Positions 21,761-30,380 are shown, counted from the first letter of the stretch. The stretch: DNA of 64,000 bases from Geomonas silvestris (GCF_014193515.1 NZ_BLXX01000003.1:248001-312000), one strand, 5' to 3'. Numbers and translations: made by a program. Notes: generated by a model from the letters alone, not told the origin.

Positions 21761-22426
21761 ATGATCAACCACGTCGACATACCCTTTCCCGAGGTGACCG
21801 GGGTGATCTTGGCGGGCGGCCAGTCCAGCCGGATGGGGAGCAACAAGGCGCTCCTCCCCATCCGTAACGGCCGCTTCATCGAGATCATCCACCGCCGGCT
21901 CAATTCCCTCTTCGGCGAGCTGCTCATCGTTGCCAACTCCGAGGAACCGTACCGCTTCCTGGGCAGCCGCATCGTGGCGGACCGCTATCCGGGCCTGGGG
22001 GTGCTCGCCGGTTTGCATGCCGCCCTTGCCGAATGCCGCACCCCCTACCTCTTCGCCGTCGCCTGTGACATGCCCTTTCTCAACGACCGCTTGATCCGGG
22101 AACTGGTCTCGCGGCGCGGTGAGGCGGAGGTGATCATCCCGGAGACCGAGAAGGGGCTTGAGCCTTTGCACGCGGTCTACTCCAGCGCCTGCCTGCGCCC
22201 CGTCGAGGCGGCACTTGCCGAAAACCGGCGCCGGGTGGTTTCCTTCTTCCCCCAGGTGAGGGTACTGCGGCTTACTCCGGCGCGGGTAGCCGAGCTCGAC
22301 CCGGGTCTCCTCTCCTTGCGCAACATCAACACGCCCGAGGAGTACTTTGCGCTGCGTGAAAAGGAACCGCGCGCAGCCCGCACCGTTCAGCCTCCCCCCC
22401 CCGCCGGAGCTGGCTCCGCTGCATAG
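21761..22426 (+). CDS. mobA: molybdenum cofactor guanylyltransferase
   Basis: MobA attaches GMP to Mo-molybdopterin, producing the bis-MGD cofactor needed by the formate dehydrogenase just upstream. The 221-residue protein has the nucleotide-binding signature VILAGGQSSRMGSNKALLP near residue 10, the VADRYPGLGVLAGLHAAL block and VACDMPFLND. The gene is 226 bases after fdhE on the same strand and probably has its own promoter. Its placement fits supply of cofactor to the formate dehydrogenase. Confidence 0.93.
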   Translation: MINHVDIPFPEVTGVILAGGQSSRMGSNKALLPIRNGRFIEIIHRRLNSLFGELLIVANSEEPYRFLGSRIVADRYPGLGVLAGLHAALAECRTPYLFAVACDMPFLNDRLIRELVSRRGEAEVIIPETEKGLEPLHAVYSSACLRPVEAALAENRRRVVSFFPQVRVLRLTPARVAELDPGLLSLRNINTPEEYFALREKEPRAARTVQPPPPAGAGSAA

Positions 22427-22649
22427 TTAACCATCCTCCGCAGTTGTTCCATTGACATCGCCCCCTATGATTAGACCTTAAACCGTGAGCTGGCCGGCAA
22501 AAACGCTGCGACTATCACCTGAACGTGCTCGCCCGCTCCCGGCACCTTCCACCTCGAGAAAATTCCCCACTGTTGTTGAGGGGAAGACAGAAGATGGTAC
22601 TATCTGCTTGATTGGAAAATCCTAACACTTCTTTTCGGGAGGTGGCGGT

Positions 22650-23108
22650 ATGTTCATCAAAGTGGCGAGGTGGGAGCTGGGAAGTTGGCAGCAAAAGGTC
22701 TGGTTTGCCAGCCTCTTTGCCTTCATGGTTCTGGCAGGTGCCTTCCTGGGCTGCAACCGGCCGCGCGGGCTCCCCTCGGATGCGCTGATGGCGGGTAAGG
22801 TGGCGGCCGACGGCACCCCCTACTACGGCAAGACCATCCGGGTCTACGGCTACGTTTCCAACACCTCGGGAGCGGGGGTCTTCTCGATCTCGGATGGCGT
22901 GGGCGGAACCGCCTCGCTTCCGATCCTGGTTAAGTCCGACGGCTTTGCGGTGAACGTGGGGGAACTGGTGCTGGTCGAGGGAACGCCGACCGCCTACGAC
23001 TCGGGACGGGTGCGGCAGGACTACCGTATCGATCTCCCGCCGGAGACCGCGCGCGGTTGGGAGAACCGGCCGGTACTGATTGCCGTGAAGATGCGCAAGC
23101 TGGATTGA
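22650..23108 (+). CDS. membrane-anchored OB-fold-like protein of unknown function
   Basis: The 152-residue protein has an N-terminal hydrophobic segment (about residues 17-35) ending FLGC-N. This is only a weak lipobox match, so it is either a lipoprotein or a signal-anchored protein. The rest is beta-rich and shaped like the nucleic-acid/OB-fold tRNA_anti family (GKTIRVYGYVSN, FSISDGVGG, ILVKSDG, VGELVLVEGTP). Small exported OB-fold domains are seen in many deltaproteobacteria. A GGGAGG ribosome site precedes the ATG. No operon partner is obvious; I do not assign a function. Confidence 0.75.
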   Translation: MFIKVARWELGSWQQKVWFASLFAFMVLAGAFLGCNRPRGLPSDALMAGKVAADGTPYYGKTIRVYGYVSNTSGAGVFSISDGVGGTASLPILVKSDGFAVNVGELVLVEGTPTAYDSGRVRQDYRIDLPPETARGWENRPVLIAVKMRKLD

Positions 23109-23283
23109 CAGGTACGGGGGCGGGTGCCCAATGGCACAGGCTGTGACAAAAAAATCACCTCACCGTCATCGACCTTTGCAAAAGGATGTAGTATGATAGT
23201 TCCCGCTCGTCAGCGTTGTTACTACCTGACGGCGCGCCGCCACATAGGTGGCGGGTATTCATCCAGGAGGGAGTAGTACAGAA

Positions 23284-23442
23284 GTGAAGAAACATAACGT
23301 CAATCCGTTCGAAACAGCCTACGAACAGTACCGGCTTTTGAGCGAACGGAGCCAATCAGTAGACGACATAGCGGAGAAAAATCTCTACTTTCGCCGGAGG
23401 ATCAACCTCCTCGGCGTCATGCAATTCCTGCTCTCGGAATAA
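23284..23442 (+). CDS. small hypothetical protein, about 52 residues
   Basis: The likely start is GTG at 23284, behind an AGGAGGG site about twelve bases upstream. The frame is also open from an ATG at 23248, but the composition there is not protein-like. The product is charged and helical (NPFETAYEQYRLLSERSQ, EKNLYFRRRINLLGVMQFLL), with no signal peptide or cysteine. A promoter-like TATGAT near 23190 and a small GCCGCCAC/GTGGCGG hairpin precede it. A terminator follows. I do not recognise the family. Confidence 0.6.
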   Translation: MKKHNVNPFETAYEQYRLLSERSQSVDDIAEKNLYFRRRINLLGVMQFLLSE

Positions 23443-23464
23443 AAACTGACCAGGGTCAGAACCG

Positions 23465-23505
23465 AAAAAAAGGGGACCGTGCTGAAAGCGCGGTCCCCTT
23501 TTTCT
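23465..23505. terminator. bidirectional intrinsic terminator
   Basis: Arms GGGGACCG (23472-23479) and CGGTCCCC (23491-23498) are flanked by an A-run on the left and TTTTTC on the right. It lies between two convergent small genes and would serve both. Confidence 0.85.
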
Positions 23506-23524
23506 TGCTGCGTGCCAGATACTA

Positions 23525-23707
23525 TCAGCAGGTGCACCCTTCGAAAACGACCTGGGCGGTGTTGCTTTCCCGGTCGCTGATCTCCTGCAGACGGGCGCCG
23601 CAGGTGAAGGTGATGTCCTTGATGGTGAGGTGGCGGTTTTGCCTCGAGAAGCTCTGGGTGTGCACTGCAGAGCTGCAGTCGAGACAGGTGTGGTTCTGCT
23701 CTTTCAT
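23525..23707 (-). CDS. small cysteine-rich protein, about 60 residues
   Basis: The start at 23707 has an AAGGAGAG ribosome site; upstream codons in the same frame lack one. The product holds a CLDC pair near the N-terminus, a single TFTCG and a terminal GCTC, which suggests a small zinc-binding knuckle. There is no signal peptide. It has its own short upstream region and a shared terminator. I do not recognise the family. Confidence 0.65.
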   Translation of the reverse strand: MKEQNHTCLDCSSAVHTQSFSRQNRHLTIKDITFTCGARLQEISDRESNTAQVVFEGCTC

Positions 23708-23954
23708 CAACTCTCTCCTTGTTTGTGCTGTACATCGGCTAGTTCCTCCCGATGTTCTTCCGGCAGAAACCGCAAACAAGGATCATAGCTCAAATCCTTT
23801 CAACAAAGCTCCACAAATCTCTTTAACAAAACCTGCCGCCGCTCGATCCCACCCGGTTTCCCCTACTGCTGCAGGTCTTGACGTGCCGGGGGCGCCGCAG
23901 ACGCGGCGCCGGGGCCGTCCGGTTACTCCTCTTCGGCGCGCAGTTTACCGGAAG

Positions 23955-24473
23955 TTAGTGGTTTTCCCCGTGGTGCATCTCCCCCGGGTGTTCCATGTGC
24001 CCCGCGTGCCCCTTGTGCAGCTGGGCGTCCTCGCGTGCCGCGGCGAGTACGGTATCCCAGTCAACCAGCTTTCCGCCGTGCTCTTTCACGAATTTCTCGG
24101 CAATAGCCTGCTCGGCAAAGGCCCATTTGGGGCGCTTGGTCATCACCCCGCGCTTGTCGCCACCCATGACCCACACCGCTTTCGACGCTTCGACCAATCC
24201 GCGGCTGTCCCGGTCGGCGACCAGCAGGGCTTTTACGGTCTTCTCCGGGTGTTTGTCCATCTCGATCACCGCGCAGTTCAGGCTGCAGACCCCGGTCTCG
24301 CTGCCGTCCGCAAAGCGGAGCAACATGCGCGAGTAGCCGAAGGCCTTGCGGTCCATGCCGCAGTTCTCGCACGAGGCGTGAGCCGCGATGTCGTCCGCCG
24401 CCAGCGCGGCGCTTCTCACCCCGAACGCGGCGACAAAAGCCAGACAAAGTACGATTACCAGTTTGATCTTCAT
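23955..24473 (-). CDS. NosL-like exported copper-binding protein
   Basis: NosL proteins are envelope copper chaperones for nitrous oxide reductase. Here a signal peptide (residues 1-26) precedes the family's metal-site motif CENCGM (Cys35, Cys38, Met40), then SCSLNCAV-type cysteines in the core. The C-terminus is rich in His and Met (HKGHAGHMEHPGEMHHGENH), which would add soft-metal ligands. No nosZ is in the window. It is the last gene of a three-gene set with a TlpA-like lipoprotein and a beta-barrel, so it may serve copper delivery to another enzyme. The family match is good; the client is unknown. Confidence 0.82.
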   Translation of the reverse strand: MKIKLVIVLCLAFVAAFGVRSAALAADDIAAHASCENCGMDRKAFGYSRMLLRFADGSETGVCSLNCAVIEMDKHPEKTVKALLVADRDSRGLVEASKAVWVMGGDKRGVMTKRPKWAFAEQAIAEKFVKEHGGKLVDWDTVLAAAREDAQLHKGHAGHMEHPGEMHHGENH

Positions 24474-24520
24474 AGTTGCTGCCCTCCTTTAATTATTTGT
24501 CCCGCGAAAAGCGATGCTTG

Positions 24521-24595
24521 CCACGGAGACACGGAGCGCACGGAGAAAATAATAACGACCATTGTATCTTCGAGCCTTTCTCCGTGCCTCCGTGG
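24521..24595. repeat. inverted repeat built from CCACGGAG/CTCCGTGG arms
   Basis: A left arm of three ACGGAG-type blocks (24521-24548) is answered by TTTCTCCGTGCCTCCGTGG (24577-24595) across an AT-rich loop. It sits between the nosL-like gene and the TlpA-like gene. A related half-element is at 42434-42462. It looks like a dispersed intergenic repeat of this genome. Confidence 0.65.
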
Positions 24596-24612
24596 CGGAT
24601 TCCGCGTTTTAG

Positions 24613-25152
24613 TTATGGGAGCCCCGCCAGCGCGGCCTGCAGCCGGCTGCCGTTACGAAAGTCCTCGTTCAGGAGGATCACTCCGGCCGCGTCGATCACC
24701 ACCGTGGTCCCCATCGTCCCCTGCAGCGAGTTCTGCATCTGGTGCCCGGTGTCCGCCAGGATGCCGAAGCCGACCCCGGTGAAACCGTTGGCCAGTGCCG
24801 CAGCGGCCGCATCCGTCACGCTTCCCGAGACGTAGTCGACCAGGTAGAAGCCGACGTCGGGATAGGACGGGATCATGGTCTGCAATTGTGCGGTCTGCTC
24901 GTCGCAGCTCGGACACCACATGGTGAAGTAGAGCACGATGGCCTTCTTGCCGGAGAGTGCCGAGGCCCGCGTCACGGTGGTGCCGGAGATCTCGCTCACG
25001 CTGAAGTCGGCAGCGTTCTGGCCGACTCCCGGCCCGGTGCTGCCGGATTGAACGGGCGGGCGCTGGTCGGTTCCCGAAGGGACCAGGTTGTCGCCGCAGC
25101 CGGCCAGCGCAACGCAGAGCAAAAGGATCATGCCGAGTCTAGCGAAACACAT
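24613..25152 (-). CDS. TlpA/redoxin-family thiol-disulfide lipoprotein
   Basis: The 179-residue protein has a short lipoprotein signal with lipobox ALAGC (Cys19), a Ser/Thr-rich linker and a thioredoxin fold. The active site is WCPSC (Cys80 and Cys83) after the strand AIVLYFTM, and a GTMGTTVVID segment occupies the cis-proline region but lacks an obvious proline. It is thus a tethered periplasmic redoxin. The ATG at 25152 overlaps the beta-barrel gene by 14 bases; ATG at 25131 is an alternative that keeps the lipobox. It could keep cysteines of the NosL-like copper site reduced. Confidence 0.85.
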   Translation of the reverse strand: MCFARLGMILLLCVALAGCGDNLVPSGTDQRPPVQSGSTGPGVGQNAADFSVSEISGTTVTRASALSGKKAIVLYFTMWCPSCDEQTAQLQTMIPSYPDVGFYLVDYVSGSVTDAAAAALANGFTGVGFGILADTGHQMQNSLQGTMGTTVVIDAAGVILLNEDFRNGSRLQAALAGLP

Positions 25153-26125
25153 AGCGCACCCCCACGGTGAAGATGTCGGTGGTCGGGAAGTTCCTGCCCC
25201 AGCCTGACTCCCGGATGGCGTGGTTCCAGCCGGCGCGCACGCTCCAGTCGCGATCGGTTCCGGCGAAGGAGAGCATGCCCCCCACCGACTGCTTCATGAA
25301 GCCGCTGTTCGGGTCGCGCTGCCCGTTGTAGCTCACGTCGGCCTCGTCGAGATATGCGTAGGAGGCGGTCGTGGTGAGCGTGTCGCCCCCGGTCCCCAGG
25401 AGGAACCCGTAGCCAAGCGATGCGGAGAGGAAGGTCCGGTCACCCAGATCCTTGTGGTAGGGTTCCACGTACTTGCCGTATTCGCGGTTCACGCTGCGCT
25501 CGAAATAGGTGCCGTAGCTCGCGGCAAGGGAGAGGTCCCAATGCCTGATCATCTTCTCGATGTAGAGGTTGCCATCGAGCCGGTAAAAGCCGCGGCCGGT
25601 CACGTCGAAGCTGCTTTTCAGGTCGTCATAGGGCGAGTAACCGGTGGGGAGCAACAGGGATAGCCCGATGCTCACCGCGGGGACCAGGTCGCGGGCCGTG
25701 TGCACCCGCCAGGGCGACGTGTCGTCCAGGAGGTCGTACCAGACCGAGAGGGTGGTGTCGCCCAGGCCGCTGGTCTGGCTGGACACCCCCGAATAGGTGT
25801 TGTCGTTCCACAGGTAGGGGATGATGAGACTCACCTGCCAGTCCTCGAAGAACCGGTAGGCACCCCCCAGGTTCAGGCGGTACTGGTTCAGGTCCGCTCC
25901 GGGCGGGTCGCTGGTATGCCGGCCGTTTTGATTCCAGAATCCGTGGTAGTTCTCGTAGTCGAAGGATAGATCGGCAACTGCCTTGGCGTACTTGGGAACC
26001 ATCAGTGCGGTATTGGAGCCGCCTCCGCAGCAGGAGCCGGCCCAGGCGGTGCCGGAGCCGGCCAAAAGGCACCCCGCGACAAGCGCGGCCTTAAGGGTGC
26101 CGGAAAGATTGCGCAACAGCGTCAT
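25139..26125 (-). CDS. outer membrane beta-barrel protein with SCCGGG N-terminus
   Basis: A signal peptide (residues 1-29) is followed by SCCGGGSN and a series of amphipathic beta strands ending in a terminal aromatic/Arg pattern (VRYVFR). A GLGDTTLSVWY strand recurs in two other barrels in this window. Such proteins are annotated loosely as transporters. The two adjacent cysteines right after the signal may bind a metal or form a disulfide. It has a GAGGTG ribosome site and is the first gene of the set with the TlpA-like lipoprotein and NosL-like protein. Function unknown. Confidence 0.78.
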   Translation of the reverse strand: MTLLRNLSGTLKAALVAGCLLAGSGTAWAGSCCGGGSNTALMVPKYAKAVADLSFDYENYHGFWNQNGRHTSDPPGADLNQYRLNLGGAYRFFEDWQVSLIIPYLWNDNTYSGVSSQTSGLGDTTLSVWYDLLDDTSPWRVHTARDLVPAVSIGLSLLLPTGYSPYDDLKSSFDVTGRGFYRLDGNLYIEKMIRHWDLSLAASYGTYFERSVNREYGKYVEPYHKDLGDRTFLSASLGYGFLLGTGGDTLTTTASYAYLDEADVSYNGQRDPNSGFMKQSVGGMLSFAGTDRDWSVRAGWNHAIRESGWGRNFPTTDIFTVGVRYVFR

Positions 26126-26267
26126 GCGTCACCTCGATTCGTTCGGTAGAGGAAGCAACCCCCGAGGCACTGCTCCATACGTCGGTGGCATCCCCGGGAG
26201 GGGGTGGGGGAAGCCGCCATCTTTACCGCAGAGCCTCCGGGACTGCTGGAGGGAAGTACCAAAATAA

Positions 26268-26293
26268 CCGGACAGGGGCTTTGCCCCTGCCCG
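26268..26293 (-). terminator. probable terminator after the large lipoprotein gene
   Basis: Arms CAGGGGC/GCCCCTG with a TTT/AAA loop are extended by CCGG pairs. On the minus strand it is followed by GGTTATTTT. It lies about 15 bases past the lipoprotein stop. Confidence 0.6.
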
Positions 26294-26304
26294 GGATCGT
26301 CACG

Positions 26305-27897
26305 TCAAGGTGTCACACTGAAGGCTGCAAAACCGTTACTGAGCGCCGGATTGCTGTTGCCGTCCGGCGCATTGCCGTTGGTCGTGTAGGTGGTGCCGTT
26401 GATCGTGAGGCGCAGGTAGTACTTCGCGGTCGTTCCCGCAGTCATGGCAAGCCCTGCCGCGGTGTAGCGTCCGGTTGTGCCGACCGGGGCGAGTGCTGTC
26501 CAGGTGCTGCCATCGCTGGAGATGGCGACCTCGACGCTGCCCAGGGTAAGCTGGGGTTGGGTCCACTGCTGACCGGCGTAGACCGGGAGGGCCAAGCCGG
26601 CATCGGTGGAGGAGACGAAGACGGTCAGGTCATAGCTGCCACCGGTTGCGGTGCTCAGCGTATCCCTCCAGATCCGGTAGGTCCGATTGGTGGCCCCGAC
26701 CTTGTCGCCGCTGTTGGCCAGTTTCGCGGAAATGGTGTTGCCGGCGGGAAGCGCTTTGACGTTGGGATAGAAGGTGGCGGTCTCGGTTCCGATCACGATG
26801 CTGAGCTTCCAGTACATATCGATGCCGGTGGTCGCCATGCTGTAGTAGACGGTTCCGGCGTAGACGCCGGGGTTGCGGGTCTCGGTAACCGCGTTCGCCC
26901 AGGTTGAGCTGCTACTCATGGTTCCCATCACCATGAGCGGGGTGAGCGCGATCTGTGAGGCTAGGCCAAGCGCGGGCGACCCGTCGCTGCGCTTGGTCAC
27001 CTGGAACTGGAAGGTGTCCTTCCCCGCAACGTCGCCGCCGGCAGGTGCGATGTAGTCGACGCGGTAGCTCGGGGTGAGCGAGACGGAGCTGAAGGCGGGA
27101 GGCTCGAGGGTGCTGCCGGCGACCTTGCTCTTGTTGAAGCTGCCGGACTCGTAGTTGATGGCGGCGGTCGCGAAGGCCACGCCGACATCCTCGGGAACGG
27201 GGGTACCCGAGGCCGTGGTCACCGCGGCCGCGCCGTTTCTCCCGTCCAGGGTTCCGTCTGCCAGGTCTTCGGCGAGCGCTTCGACGAGCTCGGACTGTTT
27301 TCCCGGCGCCAGCGCGAGGTCCTTGGTGAGCTGGCTGAAGTAGGCGGCGTGCACGCCGGCGACGCGCGAGGCGGTGGGCGCGTTGCAGGAGATGTTGGCG
27401 AAAACCGGCGCGACGGAACTATCCGGAACAAAGCCGAAGGCCTGCTGGAAGGCGAGTTTCGCCGCGGTTAGCGTCATCCCCCTGGCGACCAGTTTCTGTA
27501 TGATCGTGCTGGCGGGATCGAGCGTTACCCGGGAGCCGGAGGCGCTCCCTGCCGCGACAAAGGCGCTGAAGCTGCCCAAGCTGACGCCGGAGGTGCCGGT
27601 CGCCTCGTCGGTGTAGCTGCCGCCGGTCGCCTGGAAGATCAGGTCGCGGCTCAAAGCGCTGCCCGGTACGGGAACCTGGAAGGAGCCATCGCTGGAGTTC
27701 ACGGTAAAGGGACCCGCGACCAGGTTGCCGCTCGTGTCTTTAACCGTGAGGGTGGTTCCGGTGACCGGGCCGGCGAAGACGGTGCCCGAAACGGTGGGCG
27801 TCGAGGCGGCCCCGCCGCCCGAACCGCCACCGCAACCGTACAGAAAGCACAGCGCCAAAAGGGAAAGAAGAAGGTAAAAAGGGATCGCTTTACGCAT
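26305..27897 (-). CDS. large exported lipoprotein with Gly-rich N-terminus
   Basis: The product is about 530 residues. A signal peptide ends in the lipobox FLYGC, followed by GGGSGGG, a frequent pattern in deltaproteobacterial surface lipoproteins. Residues about 35-130 resemble a carboxypeptidase-regulatory or Ig-like domain (VSGTVFAGPVTGTTLTVKD). The C-terminal half is Thr/Ser/Gly-rich and beta-like (SVEVAISSDGSTWTALAPVG). I chose the ATG at 27897 for its lipoprotein signal and GAGG site. The frame stays open to 28035 but only as low-complexity leader. No enzyme motif is seen; a surface or adhesive role is possible. Confidence 0.75.
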   Translation of the reverse strand: MRKAIPFYLLLSLLALCFLYGCGGGSGGGAASTPTVSGTVFAGPVTGTTLTVKDTSGNLVAGPFTVNSSDGSFQVPVPGSALSRDLIFQATGGSYTDEATGTSGVSLGSFSAFVAAGSASGSRVTLDPASTIIQKLVARGMTLTAAKLAFQQAFGFVPDSSVAPVFANISCNAPTASRVAGVHAAYFSQLTKDLALAPGKQSELVEALAEDLADGTLDGRNGAAAVTTASGTPVPEDVGVAFATAAINYESGSFNKSKVAGSTLEPPAFSSVSLTPSYRVDYIAPAGGDVAGKDTFQFQVTKRSDGSPALGLASQIALTPLMVMGTMSSSSTWANAVTETRNPGVYAGTVYYSMATTGIDMYWKLSIVIGTETATFYPNVKALPAGNTISAKLANSGDKVGATNRTYRIWRDTLSTATGGSYDLTVFVSSTDAGLALPVYAGQQWTQPQLTLGSVEVAISSDGSTWTALAPVGTTGRYTAAGLAMTAGTTAKYYLRLTINGTTYTTNGNAPDGNSNPALSNGFAAFSVTP

Positions 27898-28162
27898 AGA
27901 TATATCCTCGCGTACCAGGGTAGAGCTCACGGCGGAGCTCCCCGATGTGCCTGCCGGACCCCGGCGACCTGAGCTCGCATGGGAGCAGGCGCGCCGAAAA
28001 GGCGGCAAGGCGTGCGGATGCCGTGGCCTGAGCACCAGCTCGAGACGCCAAGCGGATGGTTCAGGGTACGAGTCCGGTCAGGGCGCAGCAGCTGCGCGGA
28101 AGATGGCCTGCCAGCGTCACACGCAGGCGGTTACCGATTCTTCCTGACAAGACGGCAAGGTG
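27898..28162. other. GC-rich leader between lipoprotein and Cys-rich genes
   Basis: This 265-base stretch upstream of the lipoprotein gene has many short inverted arms (for example GCGCAGCAGCTGCGC near 28083). I could not fit it to a riboswitch class. No gene with a ribosome site is seen. Confidence 0.4.
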
Positions 28163-28642
28163 CTAGCTCGCGAGGAGTCGTGGAGGTGGTTCGGGAGGTT
28201 CGGCCAAGCGGGAAACCGGCTGGCTCGGTGCTGCGGCAGGGGGGGGGGCGGAGAGCGGGGTGGCCAGGGCCGGGGTGAAGCTGAAGGGGATCGCTTCGCT
28301 CTTGGCGAAGTTGAGCAGGGTTACCTGCTTCGCAGAGCCGCAGGGGCAGCTGCACTTGAGGACCGGGGTGCCCTGTGCGCCTTTGGGCTTGCAGCACTCG
28401 CGGGTCTTTTCGTGCTGGTCGAACCTTTTCTTCTTAGCGCAGCAGCAGGTGTGGTTGGCGCGCTGTGCGGGCGAGCAGCCGCAGATGTCGCAGTCGCCGA
28501 CGCATTCGCCGGTGAGGGCATGGGCCAGGTGGGGGGAGCGCAGCGCCAAAGGCGCCAGCGGGCTCAGGGTCATAAGAAGGTAGACCACCGTGAGCAGCAG
28601 TGCCGTCAGGAAGCGACGTTGTGTGTGCCTGGAAACCTTCAC
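28163..28642 (-). CDS. cysteine-rich exported protein
   Basis: The start is probably the GTG near 28642, since the product then begins with a good signal peptide or signal anchor (RRFLTALLLTVVYLLMTL). The mature part is dense in cysteine: CVGDCDICGC, HTCCCAKKK, ECCKPKG and CSCPCGSA, 13 cysteines within about 75 residues. A Pro/Ala-rich tail follows. This is the pattern of a metal-binding or disulfide-knotted envelope protein. It is transcribed divergently from moeA across an AT-rich gap of about 480 bases. I do not recognise a named family. Confidence 0.7.
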   Translation of the reverse strand: MKVSRHTQRRFLTALLLTVVYLLMTLSPLAPLALRSPHLAHALTGECVGDCDICGCSPAQRANHTCCCAKKKRFDQHEKTRECCKPKGAQGTPVLKCSCPCGSAKQVTLLNFAKSEAIPFSFTPALATPLSAPPPAAAPSQPVSRLAEPPEPPPRLLAS

Positions 28643-28675
28643 CGTGAGGTGCCCCCGAATCAAATCACATGACAA

Positions 28676-29123
28676 AGCTGCCGATGCTGATAAAAAACAG
28701 CAGAAACGGCATTTTTTTGCAGGCGTTTCACTCTGCCCCGATTAAAGATGAACAAGCGCTGGCTGTGGGCTGGCAGAGAGAATCGCAATCTCTTAGTCTT
28801 CTATAATGCAATGACAGTGCCTGCAGAAAATTCGGCACATCGACTGACAAAAGAACGCATGCTATTGCGAGGGGTACAGTGACTATACTAAGTGCTCAGG
28901 AAAAATCAAGAGGACGTTAATGCGGGCGCTGTCTTTAACCGGACGGGAAGCATCTGGTGAGGAAAACTCTGCATACGTGAGGCAGTCTCTGGCTGAAACT
29001 CCCCCGGATCAGGAGGAACGCTGTGCCTTTGGGAAAAACTTGCAACTGACAATTGTCGCCAAATGTAGCATACTCTGCCAGGCCCGGATTCCGGGCGCTT
29101 CAGTCTCATCTCAAGGAGTCGTG
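28676..29123. other. divergent intergenic region before moeA
   Basis: AT-richer than its surroundings, with runs of A and T near 28690-28715. It must hold promoters for the Cys-rich gene and moeA. The frame preceding moeA is open from 28920 but is unlike MoeA and lacks a ribosome site, so I treat it as non-coding. Confidence 0.5.
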
Positions 29124-30356
29124 ATGGCGGAGATGTTCACCGTGCTTCCCCCCGAGGACGCACGCACGCTGTTATTCGAAAAATTACCTGCCGCGGTTGC
29201 CAGTGAATCGGTCGCTACCTCGGCCGCGCTGGACCGCACGCTGACCGAAAGGCCGCTGGCCCCTCACCCGCTTCCTGCCTTTTCCCGCAGCACCATGGAC
29301 GGCTACGCCGTCCGTGCCGAAGATACCTTCGGCGCCAGCGAGATGCTCCCCGCCTACCTCGAGGTGACCGGCGAGGTCCCCATGGGACGCGCCTGCGATC
29401 TCACGGTCGGTTCCGGCCAGGCCGCGGTCGTCTATACCGGCGGCATGCTTCCCGAGGGGGCCGATGCCGTGGTCATGGTGGAGCGCACCCAGAAGATGGG
29501 GGACACCGGCATCGAGGTGCTGCGTGCGGTAGCAGCCGGCGAGAACGTGGTGACGGTGGGCGAGGACGTGAAAGAGGGCGAGGCGCTCCTCGACGCGGGA
29601 CACACCCTGCGTCCGCAGGATCTGGGCGGCCTTATGGCGCTTGGCATCACCACCGTGCAGGTAGCCCGCCGGCCGCGCGTCGCCATCATCTCGACGGGCG
29701 ACGAGGTGGTCGCTCCTGAGGTTACTCCCGGTCCGGGGCAGATCCGCGACATCAACACCTACACCATCGCGGGGCTGGTGGAGCGGGCGGGCGGCATCGC
29801 CGTTCCCTGCGGGGTCGTGGGGGACAATTTCGAGACGCTTTTGGCCGCGGCAAGCGCGGCGCTCGAGGATGCCGACGTACTGGTGCTTTCCGCCGGCTCC
29901 TCGGTGTCCACGCGCGACATGTCGGCCGAGGTTTTGAACCGGCTGGGCACCCCGGGCGTGCTGGTGCACGGCGTCGCGGTGAAGCCGGGGAAGCCGACCA
30001 TCCTCGGGGTGTGCAACGGCAAAGCGGTGCTGGGGCTTCCCGGCAATCCGGTGAGCGCGATGGTGGTGGCGGGGCTCTTCCTGGTGCCGCTTGTCGAGCG
30101 CCTGCAGGGGAGAAGCCACCCCACGGCGCTCAGGCGCGTTGCCGCCCGGCTCACCCACAACGTCGCTTCGGTTCCGGGGCGCGAGGACTACGTCCAGGTG
30201 AAACTGGTGCATCGCGACGGCGAACTCTGGGCCGAGCCGGTCTTTGGCAAGTCCAACCTGATCTACACCCTGGTGAAGTCGGACGGACTGCTCAAGATCC
30301 CCCTCAATACGAGCGGCCTCTACCAGGGCGAGCATGTTGTCGTGGAACTATTTTAA
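29124..30356 (+). CDS. moeA: molybdopterin molybdenumtransferase MoeA
   Basis: MoeA inserts molybdate into adenylated molybdopterin. The 410-residue length is normal. The family opening is at residue 1 (MFTVLPPEDARTLLFEKL), then SRSTMDGYAVRAEDTFGAS, PMGRA, IYTGGMLPEGADAVVMVE-type block, STGDEVV, and the MPT-binding domain with SAGSSVSTRDM and GKPTILGVCNGKAVLGLPGNPVSAMV. I chose ATG 29124 because AAGGAG precedes it. A second MoeA-like gene follows after 24 bases, so both are cotranscribed and probably serve molybdoenzymes such as the formate dehydrogenase. Confidence 0.95.
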   Translation: MAEMFTVLPPEDARTLLFEKLPAAVASESVATSAALDRTLTERPLAPHPLPAFSRSTMDGYAVRAEDTFGASEMLPAYLEVTGEVPMGRACDLTVGSGQAAVVYTGGMLPEGADAVVMVERTQKMGDTGIEVLRAVAAGENVVTVGEDVKEGEALLDAGHTLRPQDLGGLMALGITTVQVARRPRVAIISTGDEVVAPEVTPGPGQIRDINTYTIAGLVERAGGIAVPCGVVGDNFETLLAAASAALEDADVLVLSAGSSVSTRDMSAEVLNRLGTPGVLVHGVAVKPGKPTILGVCNGKAVLGLPGNPVSAMVVAGLFLVPLVERLQGRSHPTALRRVAARLTHNVASVPGREDYVQVKLVHRDGELWAEPVFGKSNLIYTLVKSDGLLKIPLNTSGLYQGEHVVVELF

Positions 30357-30380
30357 CGAGCGAGGGAGCCTGAAGAGGAT

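Noticed and set aside
23120-23140. Third sigma-54-like promoter (TGGCACAGGCTGTGAC)
   Set aside because: The -24 box matches but the -12 part and palindrome spacing do not; it lies just after a gene and has no enhancer-like site.
26126-26304. Possible c-di-GMP (GEMM) or cobalamin riboswitch
   Set aside because: A GCAGAGCC-like string and stems occur, but the conserved core does not fit and the better-matching strand faces no gene. Only a terminator hairpin is supported.
27898-28162. Structured GC-rich leader as riboswitch
   Set aside because: GGTTACCG on the plus strand recalls the end of GEMM RNAs, but the rest of the core is missing and the strand is wrong for the downstream gene.
28920-29123. 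N-terminal extension of MoeA by 68 residues
   Set aside because: The extension has no ribosome site and no similarity to MoeA; AAGGAG marks the ATG at 29124.
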